From positions 620,001-684,000 of the forward strand of contig NZ_FOYL01000002.1 in assembly GCF_900115955.1 (NCBI RefSeq): 64,000 nucleotides of DNA, read 5' to 3'. A program made the translations under genes and the position numbers. The notes under the pieces were generated by a model. That model saw only the letters and a list, made by a program, of their open reading frames with translations, was not told the origin of the DNA and did no database searches. The stretch is from Lentzea waywayandensis (GTDB lineage: Bacteria > Actinomycetota > Actinomycetes > Mycobacteriales > Pseudonocardiaceae). Of this stretch, positions 28,956 to 42,772 are shown in pieces. Every line of letters starts with the position of its first letter. Position 1 is the stretch's first letter.

Positions 28956-30235
28956 ATGACGTTGACTCGACGCAGGTTCCTGACCGGCGCGGCCGCACTC
29001 GGTGCCACCGCACTGGGAACGACCGCCTGCACCAGCCCGACCACGGCCAACCCAGGCAAGATCACGCTCTGGTACTCGACGAACGGCCTGTCGGAGAAGG
29101 TGCTCGGCGAGGCCGTGCGGCGCTTCCCCGCCCAGAACCTCACGCCGTCCAAGGTGAGTGGCGAACTGAACCGGCGGCTGCTCGCCGCGCTGTCCGGCGA
29201 GGCCTACCTGCCGGACATCACGATGCTCGGCGACGGCATCTCCACCTACTTCTCGGCCACGGACAGGTTCGCCGACCTCACCGCGCTCGGCGCTCGGCAG
29301 GACGAGTCGCGCTACCTGCCGTGGAAGTGGCAGGCGGGCCGCAGTCCGGACGGGTTCCAGCTCGGTTTCCCGATCGACACCGGACCGGCCGCGCTCTACT
29401 ACCGGCACGACCTGTTCGCCGAGGCCGGTCTGCCGAGCGAACCGGACGCGGTGGCCGCCGCACTGTCCTCTTGGGACGATTACTTCGAGTTCGCGAAGCG
29501 GGTCAAGGAGAAGCTGCCCGGCCGCTACCTGATCACCGACACGAAGATGGTGTTCACGTACTCGCTCGCGCAGGAGAAGCAGAAGTACCTCGATCGCCAG
29601 AACCGCTATCTCGACGACCAGTCGCAGGTGCGGCGGGCGTGGGACCGCGCGGTCAAGGCGTTCCAGCTCGGGCTCACGGCGGGCTACGCGGGTTCGGCGG
29701 CCGGTGAGGGCGTCGACCGGCGTGCGGCCTGGACCAACGGCAAGGAGGTCGCGTTCGTCAACGCCTCCTGGATCACCGGCAACCTCAAGCAGTCCGCGCC
29801 GGGCACGTCCGGGCAGTGGCACGTGTGCCAGGCGCCCGGCGGTCCCGGCAACCAGGGCGGGTCGTTCCTCGCGATCACGAAGTACTGCCCCGATCCGCAG
29901 GGCGCCTACGACGTCGTGAAGTGGCTGATGTCGCCGGAGAACCAGGCGTCGACCTACCTGGAGCTCGGCCTCTTCCCCTCCAGCCCGGCCGTCTACTCCG
30001 ACCCGAAGGTGCTGGCGCCGGAGGAGTTCTTCGGCGGTCAGGCCACGATCGGGGTGTTCGGCGAGATCGCGGAGAAGGTCCAGCCCGTCTACTTCTCGCC
30101 GTGGGACATCACGATCTCCGACACCTACACCGATGAGCTGACCAACGTCGAGGCCGCGGGCAAGGACCCCGACCAGGCCTGGCAGGACGCCCGGACGGCC
30201 GTCGAACGGCTGCTGCGCCGGCAGGGGGTGCTCGC

Positions 30236-30239
<4 letters not shown>
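28956..30239 (+). CDS. Sugar ABC transporter substrate-binding lipoprotein (CUT1)
   Basis: The 427-residue protein has a twin-arginine-like start (TRRRFLTGAAALG) and a lipobox ending GTTAC, so it is an exported lipoprotein (cysteine near residue 22). The mature part is a CUT1-type (family 1) extracellular solute-binding protein. The ATG at 28956 follows GGAGG; an earlier in-frame GTG at 28911 lies inside the operator. It is the first gene of an operon of binding protein, two permeases and beta-galactosidase, with the permease start overlapping its stop (GTGA). No ATPase gene follows, so a shared MsiK-type ATPase elsewhere is expected. Confidence 0.93.
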
Positions 30240-34694
<4,455 letters not shown>

Positions 34695-34738
34695 GACGTC
34701 ACCTAAACTCGGAGGGAGACCTGATCGAGGAGGGTTCC

Positions 34739-35743
34739 GTGCCGCGGAAGTCAGAGCCGTTGCGAAAGCTGGGTTTTCTCACCATCGGGCTGTTCGACGA
34801 GAAGGACCCGGGAGCGGGCCACCGGTCCACGCTCGACGTCATCGTGCTCGGTGAGGAACTCGGGTTCGACAGCGCGTGGGTGCGGCACCGGCACCTTCAG
34901 TTCGGCATCTCGTCGCCGGTCGCGGTCCTGGCCGCCGCCACCCAGCGGACCAGCCGGATCCAGCTCGGCACCGCGGTCATCCCGCTGGGCTGGGAGAACC
35001 CGCTGCGGCTCGCGGAGGACCTGGCCACGGTCGACGTGCTGTCCGGCGGCAGGCTGAATCCCGGCATCAGCGTGGGGCCGCCGATGCACTACGACGACGT
35101 CAAGCACGCGCTCTACCCGGAGACCGCGGACGTCGAGAACTTCAGTTACGACCGCGTGCAGCGGCTGCTGGACTTCGTGGGCGGCGAGAAGGTCGCGTCG
35201 TTCAGCGGCGTCGAGGGCATCGAGGTCTGGTCGGACCGCGTCCAGCCGCACGCCCAAGGCCTGCGCGAACGGATCTGGTACGGCGGCGGCAGCCTGCGCT
35301 CGGCGAAGTGGGCGGGCGAGCACGGCCTGAACCTGCTGACCAGCAACGTGGCCCAGTCCGAGCTGTCCGAGGACTTCGCCGAGACCCAGCTGTCGCACAT
35401 CAGGACGTTCCGCGAGCACGGCGGTGGCCGCGTCTCGCAGGGCCTGGTGGTGATCCCGACCGACTCGGCCACCTCCGAGCAGCGCGCGAAGTACGAGGCC
35501 TACGCCGAGGGACGCGCGGCGCGCGCCGGCAAGACGTTCGGCCCGCGCAAGTACATGTTCGAGCGCGACATCATCGGCACCTCCGCCGAGATCGCCGAGC
35601 AGCTGTACGCGCACCTCGGGTTCCAGGAGGTCGACGAGGTGGCGTTCGCGCTGCCGTTCAGCTTCGACCACGAGGACTACGTGCAGATCCTCACCGACAT
35701 CGCCACGAAGCTGGGCCCGGAACTGGGCTGGTCACCCGCCTAG
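34739..35743 (+). CDS. LLM-class flavin-dependent oxidoreductase
   Basis: The 334-residue luciferase-like barrel protein shows the family's early GFLTIGLFDE strand, LGEELGFDSAWVRHRH, RIQLGTAVIPLGWENPLRLAEDLATVDVLS and a C-terminal GTSAEIAEQLYAHLGF. It probably uses FMNH2, or F420 as in some actinobacterial members; the substrate is unknown. The GTG start has AGGAGGG five bases upstream and lies 44 bp after the beta-galactosidase gene, so co-transcription is possible but functionally unclear. Its 3' end overlaps the convergent LanC-like gene by 12 bp. Confidence 0.9.
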   Translation: MPRKSEPLRKLGFLTIGLFDEKDPGAGHRSTLDVIVLGEELGFDSAWVRHRHLQFGISSPVAVLAAATQRTSRIQLGTAVIPLGWENPLRLAEDLATVDVLSGGRLNPGISVGPPMHYDDVKHALYPETADVENFSYDRVQRLLDFVGGEKVASFSGVEGIEVWSDRVQPHAQGLRERIWYGGGSLRSAKWAGEHGLNLLTSNVAQSELSEDFAETQLSHIRTFREHGGGRVSQGLVVIPTDSATSEQRAKYEAYAEGRAARAGKTFGPRKYMFERDIIGTSAEIAEQLYAHLGFQEVDEVAFALPFSFDHEDYVQILTDIATKLGPELGWSPA

Positions 35744-37006
35744 AGCCCACCAGGTGTCCATGCGGGGCACCGACCTCAGGTCACCCTGTTCCACGCGGCC
35801 CGCGTGGAACAGGAACCCGGCGATGCCCGCCACGCCCTGCATCCAGCCGATGCCGGGCGGCAGCAACGGGTCGTCGTTGCGGTGCTCGACGAACCGCCAG
35901 CACACCCCGGAACCGTCCGGGACGGCGCGCTCCACCACCACGTCGGCCAGGTGGAGCGCGAAGTCCGTGTGCTGTCCCGAATCGAGCAGCACGTCGCCGA
36001 CGCCCGCCGTGCCGCAGCACCGGCCGTCGTTGTCCCAGAAGCCCGGGTACTTCCGTTCGGGCAGGCCGGAGACGCGAAGGCTGTGCAGGCACCGGCGATG
36101 CCAGTCGGCCACGTCCACGCCGGCCACCTCGGACACGCCCGCGTGCCGCAAAGCCGGCCACAGCAGCGAGGTGCCGGTCGGGCCGTGGCACCAGCCGTAG
36201 CTGAACGGCTCCACGTCCTCGATACCGGGAACGCGGGTCTTCACCCGGAATCCGCCATCGCTGGTGTCCCCGAGCGACACCAGGTGCTCGGCGCCGTCCA
36301 CGGCCGCCTCGACGAAGTCCGGCCGCGCGAACTCGGCACCGGCCAGAGCGAACGCGGCGGCAACGCCCGCGACGCCGTGCGAGAAGTTCGGCGAGTGCCA
36401 GTCGTTCGTCGTGAACCGCTGCGGCACCCACCGCCAGTTGGCGCCGGCCTTCGCCTCCTCACGCTCGGCCAGCAACACGGCTGCCGCTACGCGCGCAAGT
36501 TCCTCCACACCCTCGATGCCGTGACGACGAGCCCACACCGCGCCCAGCAACACACCCGCCGAGCCGACCGCCACGTCGTGCACACGGGCGCCGGGCAGGT
36601 ACCGCGCCGGGTCGGTCAGGAAGTCCTGCGGCCATCCGTCCGGTGTGGACAGTGCGAGCAACCTGGCGACCGCCTCGCCGGCTCCGGGCGCGCCCAGGGC
36701 CGTCAGCACGCTGATCGCGCTGACCAGCCCGTTGAAGAACGTGATGTCGCTCGTCGTGCGGACGCTCGCCTGGATCCGCGCCGCGATGGCGTCCGCCAAC
36801 TCCTGCTCGCGCGCCGTCCACTCGCGGCTCAGGCGGATCTCGGCCAGCACGTGGGCCAGCCCTCCGATGCCCGCGTACATGCCGTCGCGGAGCCCGAGTT
36901 CCAGGTCACCGTCCGGAAACTCCGGAATCCACCAACCGTCGTCGTAGCGCACCTGGTCCATGACCCATCGCCAAGCGAGCTCGGCGGTCCCCCAGTAGTT
37001 CCCCAT
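35732..37006 (-). CDS. Stand-alone LanC-like cyclase with Cys-Cys-Gly zinc motif
   Basis: The 424-residue alpha-toroid protein carries repeated GxxG-type motifs (MYAGIGGLAHVL, SHGVAGVAAAFAL, WMQGVAGIAGFLF). The predicted zinc ligands are Cys273 in YGWCHGPTGTS and the adjacent Cys330-Cys331 in RCCGTAGVG. Most LanC proteins have Cys-Cys-His; a Cys-Cys-Gly variant with three Cys ligands is known in ProcM-type synthetases. No dehydratase or precursor gene is adjacent, so it could be an orphan cyclase, a LanCL-like glutathione-adding enzyme, or part of a split system. ATG 37006 is used; an ATG at 37018 is an alternative. It is divergent from the APH-like kinase gene. Confidence 0.88.
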   Translation of the reverse strand: MGNYWGTAELAWRWVMDQVRYDDGWWIPEFPDGDLELGLRDGMYAGIGGLAHVLAEIRLSREWTAREQELADAIAARIQASVRTTSDITFFNGLVSAISVLTALGAPGAGEAVARLLALSTPDGWPQDFLTDPARYLPGARVHDVAVGSAGVLLGAVWARRHGIEGVEELARVAAAVLLAEREEAKAGANWRWVPQRFTTNDWHSPNFSHGVAGVAAAFALAGAEFARPDFVEAAVDGAEHLVSLGDTSDGGFRVKTRVPGIEDVEPFSYGWCHGPTGTSLLWPALRHAGVSEVAGVDVADWHRRCLHSLRVSGLPERKYPGFWDNDGRCCGTAGVGDVLLDSGQHTDFALHLADVVVERAVPDGSGVCWRFVEHRNDDPLLPPGIGWMQGVAGIAGFLFHAGRVEQGDLRSVPRMDTWWALGG

Positions 37007-37037
37007 GCACTCGATCATTACATTGGCCGAGGTGACC

Positions 37038-37883
37038 GTGCAGCGAATCCTCACGGCCGCCGGGCTCACCGGCGCCACCACGAGCCCGTTGGGCGGCGGC
37101 ACCTACAACTCGGTGTTCCGCGTGTCGGCGCGCGAGGGCGAGTTCGTGCTCAAACTGGCCCCAGGCGATCAGCCCGGCCTGACCTACGAGCGGCACCTCA
37201 TGCGCACCGAGGCGTTGTTCTGCACGCTCGGCTCCAAGGTCGCGCCGGTGCCGGAGGTCGTGTACGCGGACGACGCGGCACTGCTCGCCACCTGCCTGCC
37301 CGGAACGCCGGTGTTCGGCCGGTCCGACGTCGACCGCCCGCAGATCCGCCGCGAACTCGGCGCGGCCGTGAGAGCGCTGCACGAGGTGACCGGGCCCGGC
37401 TTCGGCTATCCGCAGCTCGGCCTGCACGAGACGTGGACCGAGGCGTTCTTCAGGATGTTCGACGCGGTGCGCGCCGACGCCCAAAGGTATGGCGTCACGC
37501 TCCCGACCGCTGATCTGAGCCGGCACGCCCAGGCGTTCGACGAGGTGCAGCGACCGGCGCTGGTGCACTTCGACCTGTGGGACGGCAACATCCTCGCCGA
37601 TACCGGACTTACCGGACTGGTCGACGGCGAGCGCGCGTTCTGGGGCGATCCGGTCGCGGAGTTCGTGTCGCTCGCGCTGTTCGAGTCCATCGAGGACGAC
37701 GAGCACTTCCTCACGAGCTACGGCTTCGAGTTCACCGGCTCCGCGCGCCTGCGGCTGGCCGCCTACCAGGCCTATCTCTACTCGATCATGCTCGTCGAAC
37801 GGGTGCCGCGCGGCAGCACCGACCCGGCGTTGGAGAGCATGATCACCGGCGCGCTGACGCGTGCACTCGGCGTTCTCGCCTGA
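37038..37883 (+). CDS. APH-fold phosphotransferase
   Basis: The 281-residue protein has the aminoglycoside-phosphotransferase/choline-kinase fold: a Gly-rich nucleotide loop (LGGGTYNSVFRV), Lys in EFVLKLA, catalytic loop LVHFDLWDGNIL (HxDxxxxN) and metal-binding Asp in GLVDGERAFWGDP. The acceptor is not predictable and resistance to a drug should not be assumed. The start is ambiguous: ATG 37005 would overlap the divergent LanC start, GTG 37032 has no ribosome-binding site, and GTG 37038 follows GAGG with five-base spacing and is used here. The neighbouring divergent LanC-like gene raises the possibility of a shared pathway. Confidence 0.85.
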   Translation: MQRILTAAGLTGATTSPLGGGTYNSVFRVSAREGEFVLKLAPGDQPGLTYERHLMRTEALFCTLGSKVAPVPEVVYADDAALLATCLPGTPVFGRSDVDRPQIRRELGAAVRALHEVTGPGFGYPQLGLHETWTEAFFRMFDAVRADAQRYGVTLPTADLSRHAQAFDEVQRPALVHFDLWDGNILADTGLTGLVDGERAFWGDPVAEFVSLALFESIEDDEHFLTSYGFEFTGSARLRLAAYQAYLYSIMLVERVPRGSTDPALESMITGALTRALGVLA

Positions 37884-37913
37884 TCGCCGCTGACGATCTG
37901 GGAAGCTGGACCT

Positions 37914-40900
37914 GTGCGTGTGGCATTGCTGGGGCCGACGAGTGTCGAGGCCGACGACGGCACACCGGTCGACATCGGTGGTGCCCGCGTTCGCATGCTC
38001 GTCGCCCGCCTCGCGCTCGACCCCGGCCGTGCCGTGCCGACGACGACGCTGATCGACGACCTGTGGGGCGAGCAGCCGCCCGCCGACGCCGTGAACGCCC
38101 TGCAGTCGCTCGTGTCGAGGCTGCGCAAGGTCTGTCCGGTCGCGCTGGAGCCGGGCGGGTACCGGCTGGGCGTCGCGACCGAGGACGTCGACGTCTTCCG
38201 GTTCGAACGGCTGCGCGCCGCCGGACGGCTGGACGAGGCGCTCGGGCTGTGGCGTGGTGACGCGCTGGCCGACGTGCGGGACGCGCCGTTCGCCGCACCC
38301 ACCGCCGCACGTCTCGAAGAAGCACGCCTCTCCGCGGAGGAGGACCGCTTCCAGACCGGCGAACTGGACGTCGCCGCACTGACGGCGATGCACGAGAAGC
38401 ACCCGTTGCGGGAACGGCCGGCCGGGCTGTTGATGCGGGCGTTGTGCGCGCAGGGCAGGCAGTCCGACGCCCTGCACGTCTACGCGGAGGTCCGCGCCAG
38501 ACTCGCCGGCGAACTGGGCGTGGATCCGTCGCAGGAGTTGCAGGACGTCCATCTCGCGGCGTTGCGGGGCGAACTCGGGCCGCGGGCCGTGGTCGACCGG
38601 TTGCCCGTGCGACTCACCAGCTTCGTCGGGCGCGACGACGAACTGGCGAAGATCGCCGGAATGCTCGGCGAGGTCCGGCTGGTCACGCTCGTCGGGCCGG
38701 GTGGCGCGGGCAAGACGCGGCTTGCCACCGAGGTCGCGGCGCGGCATCCGTTGCACGGCAAGGGACGCGTGTGGTTCGCGGCGCTGGCGGGCATCCGGGC
38801 GGCGGAGGACCTGCCCGGTGTGGTGCTCAAGGCGTTCGAGCTGCGGATGGGCGGGGATCCGTTGCGGCGGCCCAACGAGGGCATGGACCGCATCGCCGAG
38901 GTGCTCGGCGCGGGCGAGTCGTTGCTGGTGCTGGACAACTGCGAGCACCTGATCTCGGCCGCCGCGGAGTTCACCACCCAGCTGCTGCGCCGTGTGCCGA
39001 ACCTGCGGGTGATCGCGACCAGCCGGGAGCCGCTCGCGATCGACGGCGAGTCGCTGTTCCCGATCGGCCCGCTGTCCGTGCCCAACGGGCAGGCGGACGT
39101 GGCCGGGTTTGGCGCGGTACGGCTGTTCCTGGACCGCGCGAGCGCGGTCAAGCCCGGCTTCCGACTGGACGAGTCCACTGTGGACGACGTGAAACTGATC
39201 TGCCGCAGGCTCGACGGCATGCCGCTCGCACTGGAGCTGGCGGCCGCGCGGCTGCGGTCCATGACGATCCGGCAGATCACCCAGCGCCTGGACGACAGGT
39301 TCCGGCTGCTCACCTCGGGCAGCCGCACGGCACTGCCCCGCCAGCGCACGCTGCGCGCGGTCGTCGAGTGGAGCTGGGACCTGCTCACCGACGACGAGCT
39401 CAGGCTCGCCAGGCGGCTCGCGGTGTTCCCCGCGGGCGCGGACCTCGCGGCGATCGAGGCGGTCTGCGGCGAGGACGCGCTGTACGTGCTGACGTCACTG
39501 GTCGAGAAGTCCATTGTGGACGTGATCGAGCTCGACGGCGAGGCGCGGTACCGGATGCTCGAGACGATCAGGGTGTACGCGGCCGAGCAGCTCGACGCGT
39601 CCGGCGAGAAGCTGGAGTTCGTCGGCAGGTTCCGGCGCTACTACCGGGACCTGACCGTGCGCTGGGAGCCGTTCGTCCGCACCGGGCGGCAGATCGAGGC
39701 GATCAAGGTCTATCAGGCCGAGCAGGACAACGTCGTGGCCGCGCTGCGCGGCGCGATCGACGATCGTGACGCCGGCCTGGCGGCGGACCTGCTCGGCGGG
39801 GTGTTCTGGTACTGGCTGATCAAGGGCGACAACGAGCGGTCGGAACGGGCGGTGCGCGAGGTGCTGACGCTGGCCGACGACCTGCCGGCCGACGTCGTCG
39901 CCACCTTCCGGGCGATGCGGATGATCATGTCCGCGATCCCCGGCCTGCCGGAACCGATGGAGGCCTCGCAGGTCATCGAGGACTGCGTGGACACCGGCGC
40001 CACCCAGAAGTACCCGTCGCTCGCGATCGCGCTGCCGATGCTCGCGTTCCTGAGCCAGAACAAGGAACTGGCGCGCCGTGAGGTGCGGCGCGCCGCGAGC
40101 AGCGAGGACGCGTGGGCGCGGGCGGGTGCGGACTGGGCATTGAGCTTCATCCTGTCCGACGACGGCGATCTCTCCGGTGCCGAACTGGCCCGCGACCGCG
40201 CGTACGACCAGTTCACGGCCGTGGGCGACCGGTGGGGTTCGGCGATGACACTCGGCATGAAGGCGACGTTCATCTCGCACACCGGCGACAACCTGGCCGC
40301 GATCGCGCTGTACCGGCAGGGGCTGGAGGTGGCGCGGGAGCTGGGATCGGTGGAGGACACCGTGCAGCAACGGTGGCGGCTCGCGGTGGAGTACGCGCGG
40401 CTCGGCGACAACGAGGCCGCCGCGCGCGAGGTCGCCGAGGCCGAGCAGTACGTCCACGACGCCGGCAACGACCAGCTGAGCCTGATGATCGGCTATGCGA
40501 AGGCCGAGGTCATGCTGCGCTCGGACCGGCCACAGGAGGCGCGCGAGCTCAGCGAGCGGTTCAAGGACGCCGCCACGATCTCGGCCTCGTTCGGCCCGTT
40601 CGCGACGGAGTGGTCGGCGATCCTGGACGCGCGCATCTCGCTCGCCGAGGGCCTGCCGGACCAGGCCGAGGCGTACGTGAAGGTCGCGGTCGGCACCACG
40701 TCGGACCGCGGCGACATGCCGGATCTCGCCGGGGTGACCGAACTGCTGGCCCGCGTCCGGCTCGCACAGGGCCGTGCGGACGCGGCGACGCGGTTGCTCG
40801 CCCTCGCCCAGCTCATCCGCGGCCGGCTCGACATGGGCGACCCGGACATGCGGCGGATGGTCGCCGATCTCGGTGAGCCCGAGCCGCTCACGATCACCAA

Positions 40901-40952
40901 GGCCGAGGCGTTGCGGCGGGTGCGCGAAGAGGCGGGCATCAGCACCAGCTGA
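37914..40952 (+). CDS. AfsR-type regulator (BTAD-NB-ARC-TPR)
   Basis: The 1012-residue protein begins with an OmpR-like DNA-binding domain and a BTAD (VDVFRFERLRAAGRLDEALGLW onward to about residue 220). An NB-ARC ATPase follows with P-loop GPGGAGKTRLATE and LLVLDNCEHL, and then a long TPR-like C-terminus. This is the AfsR/SARP large form that activates secondary metabolism. Start GTG 37914 is 30 bp after the phosphotransferase gene. It is convergent with the DrrAB-like exporter operon. Its target is not evident; either of the lanthipeptide-related loci or the exporter is possible. Confidence 0.92.
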   Translation: MRVALLGPTSVEADDGTPVDIGGARVRMLVARLALDPGRAVPTTTLIDDLWGEQPPADAVNALQSLVSRLRKVCPVALEPGGYRLGVATEDVDVFRFERLRAAGRLDEALGLWRGDALADVRDAPFAAPTAARLEEARLSAEEDRFQTGELDVAALTAMHEKHPLRERPAGLLMRALCAQGRQSDALHVYAEVRARLAGELGVDPSQELQDVHLAALRGELGPRAVVDRLPVRLTSFVGRDDELAKIAGMLGEVRLVTLVGPGGAGKTRLATEVAARHPLHGKGRVWFAALAGIRAAEDLPGVVLKAFELRMGGDPLRRPNEGMDRIAEVLGAGESLLVLDNCEHLISAAAEFTTQLLRRVPNLRVIATSREPLAIDGESLFPIGPLSVPNGQADVAGFGAVRLFLDRASAVKPGFRLDESTVDDVKLICRRLDGMPLALELAAARLRSMTIRQITQRLDDRFRLLTSGSRTALPRQRTLRAVVEWSWDLLTDDELRLARRLAVFPAGADLAAIEAVCGEDALYVLTSLVEKSIVDVIELDGEARYRMLETIRVYAAEQLDASGEKLEFVGRFRRYYRDLTVRWEPFVRTGRQIEAIKVYQAEQDNVVAALRGAIDDRDAGLAADLLGGVFWYWLIKGDNERSERAVREVLTLADDLPADVVATFRAMRMIMSAIPGLPEPMEASQVIEDCVDTGATQKYPSLAIALPMLAFLSQNKELARREVRRAASSEDAWARAGADWALSFILSDDGDLSGAELARDRAYDQFTAVGDRWGSAMTLGMKATFISHTGDNLAAIALYRQGLEVARELGSVEDTVQQRWRLAVEYARLGDNEAAAREVAEAEQYVHDAGNDQLSLMIGYAKAEVMLRSDRPQEARELSERFKDAATISASFGPFATEWSAILDARISLAEGLPDQAEAYVKVAVGTTSDRGDMPDLAGVTELLARVRLAQGRADAATRLLALAQLIRGRLDMGDPDMRRMVADLGEPEPLTITKAEALRRVREEAGISTS

Positions 40953-40974
40953 CGCCCGCCCCGTTTCCGAGAGA

Positions 40975-41748
40975 TCACACGCGCTTGCGGTAGGCCCACA
41001 TCGCCAGCGGGAAGAACACCGCGACCGCGCCGGCCATCCAGATCAGCGATCCGGTGAGCGGGCCGGCGATCGCGCCGCCGTTGAGCAGCCCGCGCAGCGC
41101 GTCCGAGAGAAGGCTGACGGGGCTGATGTCCGCCCACGCCTTGAGCCAGCCCGGCATCGTCGAGGTGCCGACGAACACGTTGCTGCCGAACGTCAACGGC
41201 ATGATCAGCACGAACATCATGCCCTGCACGGCCTGCGGGGTCTTGAGCAGCATGCCCACGAACACCGACGCCCAGCAGAAACACAGTCCGAACAGGATCG
41301 TCAGCGCGGCCGCGATCAGCAGCTCCGCCGGGCCGGTCTGCACCCGGAAGCCCATGATCGTGGCGACCACCAGCAGCACGACGATGCACACGACGTACCG
41401 CACGATGTCCGCGAGCACCGCCCCGACCAACGGCGCCGAGCGCGCGATCGGCATGGAGCGGAACCTGTCGAACACGCCCTTGGAGACGTCCGTGTTCATC
41501 TGCACGCCCGCGGTCATGCTGGCCTGCAGGATGTTCATCACCATGATGCCCGGCACGAGCATCTGCAGGTAGGCGTCCGTGTTGCCGGCGAGCGCTCCGC
41601 CGAACAGGTACGTGAACATCACCAGGAAGATGATCGGGGCGAGCGTGACGTCCATCAGCTGCTCGGGGTTCTTGCGGATCTTGAGGATTCCCCGCCAGGC
41701 CAGCGAGAAGCCGTGGCGCATTCCCCTGTCCAACGCGATCGTGCTCAT
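40975..41748 (-). CDS. ABC-2 type exporter permease (DrrB-like)
   Basis: The 257-residue protein has six hydrophobic segments and the DrrB-type landmarks LAPIIFLVMFTYLFGGALAG, LVPGIMVMNILQAS and FDRFRSMPIARSAPLVG. It is the membrane half of a daunorubicin-resistance-type exporter. Its ATG overlaps the stop of the full-length reading of the ATPase gene (ATGA), which supports the view that the ATPase frame originally continued to that point. Confidence 0.92.
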   Translation of the reverse strand: MSTIALDRGMRHGFSLAWRGILKIRKNPEQLMDVTLAPIIFLVMFTYLFGGALAGNTDAYLQMLVPGIMVMNILQASMTAGVQMNTDVSKGVFDRFRSMPIARSAPLVGAVLADIVRYVVCIVVLLVVATIMGFRVQTGPAELLIAAALTILFGLCFCWASVFVGMLLKTPQAVQGMMFVLIMPLTFGSNVFVGTSTMPGWLKAWADISPVSLLSDALRGLLNGGAIAGPLTGSLIWMAGAVAVFFPLAMWAYRKRV

Positions 41749-42694
41749 ACCAGGCTCCCCTCGTTCTGCTTGCCGGTCAGCGCGAGGAACACCTCGTCGA
41801 GCGAGGGCAGCCGCAACGCCAGTTCGTCGGCGGTGATGCCGGCATCGTCGAGCTTGCGGACCAAAGTGGACAGCAGCACCGGGTCGTTCACCGGCGCCGT
41901 CAGCAAGCCCGTGTCGTCGTCGCGGGTCGGCCTGACCCCGTCAGGTCACCGAGAATCCGGTACACCACGTCGAGATCGCGCAACGACGTCGGCCGCACCT
42001 GCAGCGTCTGCCCGCCCACGCGCCGCTTCAGCTCGTCCGGCCTGCCCTCGGCCACGACGCGGCCGTGGTCGAACACCGTGATCGAGTCCGCGAGCTGGTC
42101 GGCCTCTTCCAGGTACTGCGTGGTGAGCAGGACCGTCACGCCGTTCGCGACGAGCTTGCGCACCACCGCCCACACCTCGTTGCGGGCGTGCGGGTCCAGC
42201 CCGGTGGTCGGCTCGTCCAGGTACAGCACGGACGGGTTGCCGACCAGGCTGGCCGCGAGGTCAAGTCGCCGCCGCATACCTCCCGAGTACGTCTTGGCGG
42301 CCCGCCCCGCGGCGTCGGTGAGCTCGAACTGCTCCAGCAGCTCCGCGGCCTTCGCCCGTGCCCCCGCACGGGAGAAGTCGAGCAGCCGGGCCAGCAGCAC
42401 CAGGTTCTCCGTGCCGGACAGGTCCTCGTCCACCGACGCGTACTGCCCGGTCAGCCCGATCAGCGACCGGACCGCCCTCGGGTCCTTGAGCACGTCGTGC
42501 CCGTGGACCGTGGCATGTCCCGCGTCCGGGCGCAGCAACGTCGCCAGCACCCGTACCGCCGTGGTCTTGCCCGCGCCGTTCGGCCCGAGCACACCCACGA
42601 CCTTCCCCTCAGGCACCTCGAGGTCGACGCCGTCCAGCGCCTTCGTCTCCCCGTAGTGCTTGACCAGGCCTTCTGCCCTGATCGCCAGCGCCAT
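41745..42694 (-). CDS. DrrA-like ABC exporter ATPase, frameshifted near the C-terminus
   Basis: The N-terminal ATPase is intact: Walker [10 protein letters not shown], signature [12 protein letters not shown], Walker [13 protein letters not shown]. In the current frame it stops at 41900 after 264 residues with an atypical tail (RPATTTRAC). Shifting by one base at a run of four G (minus strand, 41936-41939) restores about 65 residues ending [15 protein letters not shown], the conserved DrrA tail. The stop then forms an ATGA overlap with the permease start. One extra G would give a normal protein of about 316 residues. This is therefore a real -1 frameshift, a homopolymer sequencing error or, less likely, programmed frameshifting. 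The span given is the restored gene. Confidence 0.85.
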
Positions 42695-42772
42695 CGTCGG
42701 TCCCTCCCTGTGTCGGGACGAACTGTGCGCCGCCGCGCTGACAGACCGCTGGTAGCACGCTGGCAGTTCCTG

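Noticed and set aside
35732..37883. A class V lanthipeptide system formed by the LanC-like and APH-like genes
   Set aside because: Class V uses an APH-like kinase but also a HopA1-type lyase, and neither that nor a precursor gene is present; only proximity supports the idea.
37038..37883. Aminoglycoside-resistance gene
   Set aside because: The APH fold covers many kinases; nothing in the sequence or neighbours points to an antibiotic acceptor.
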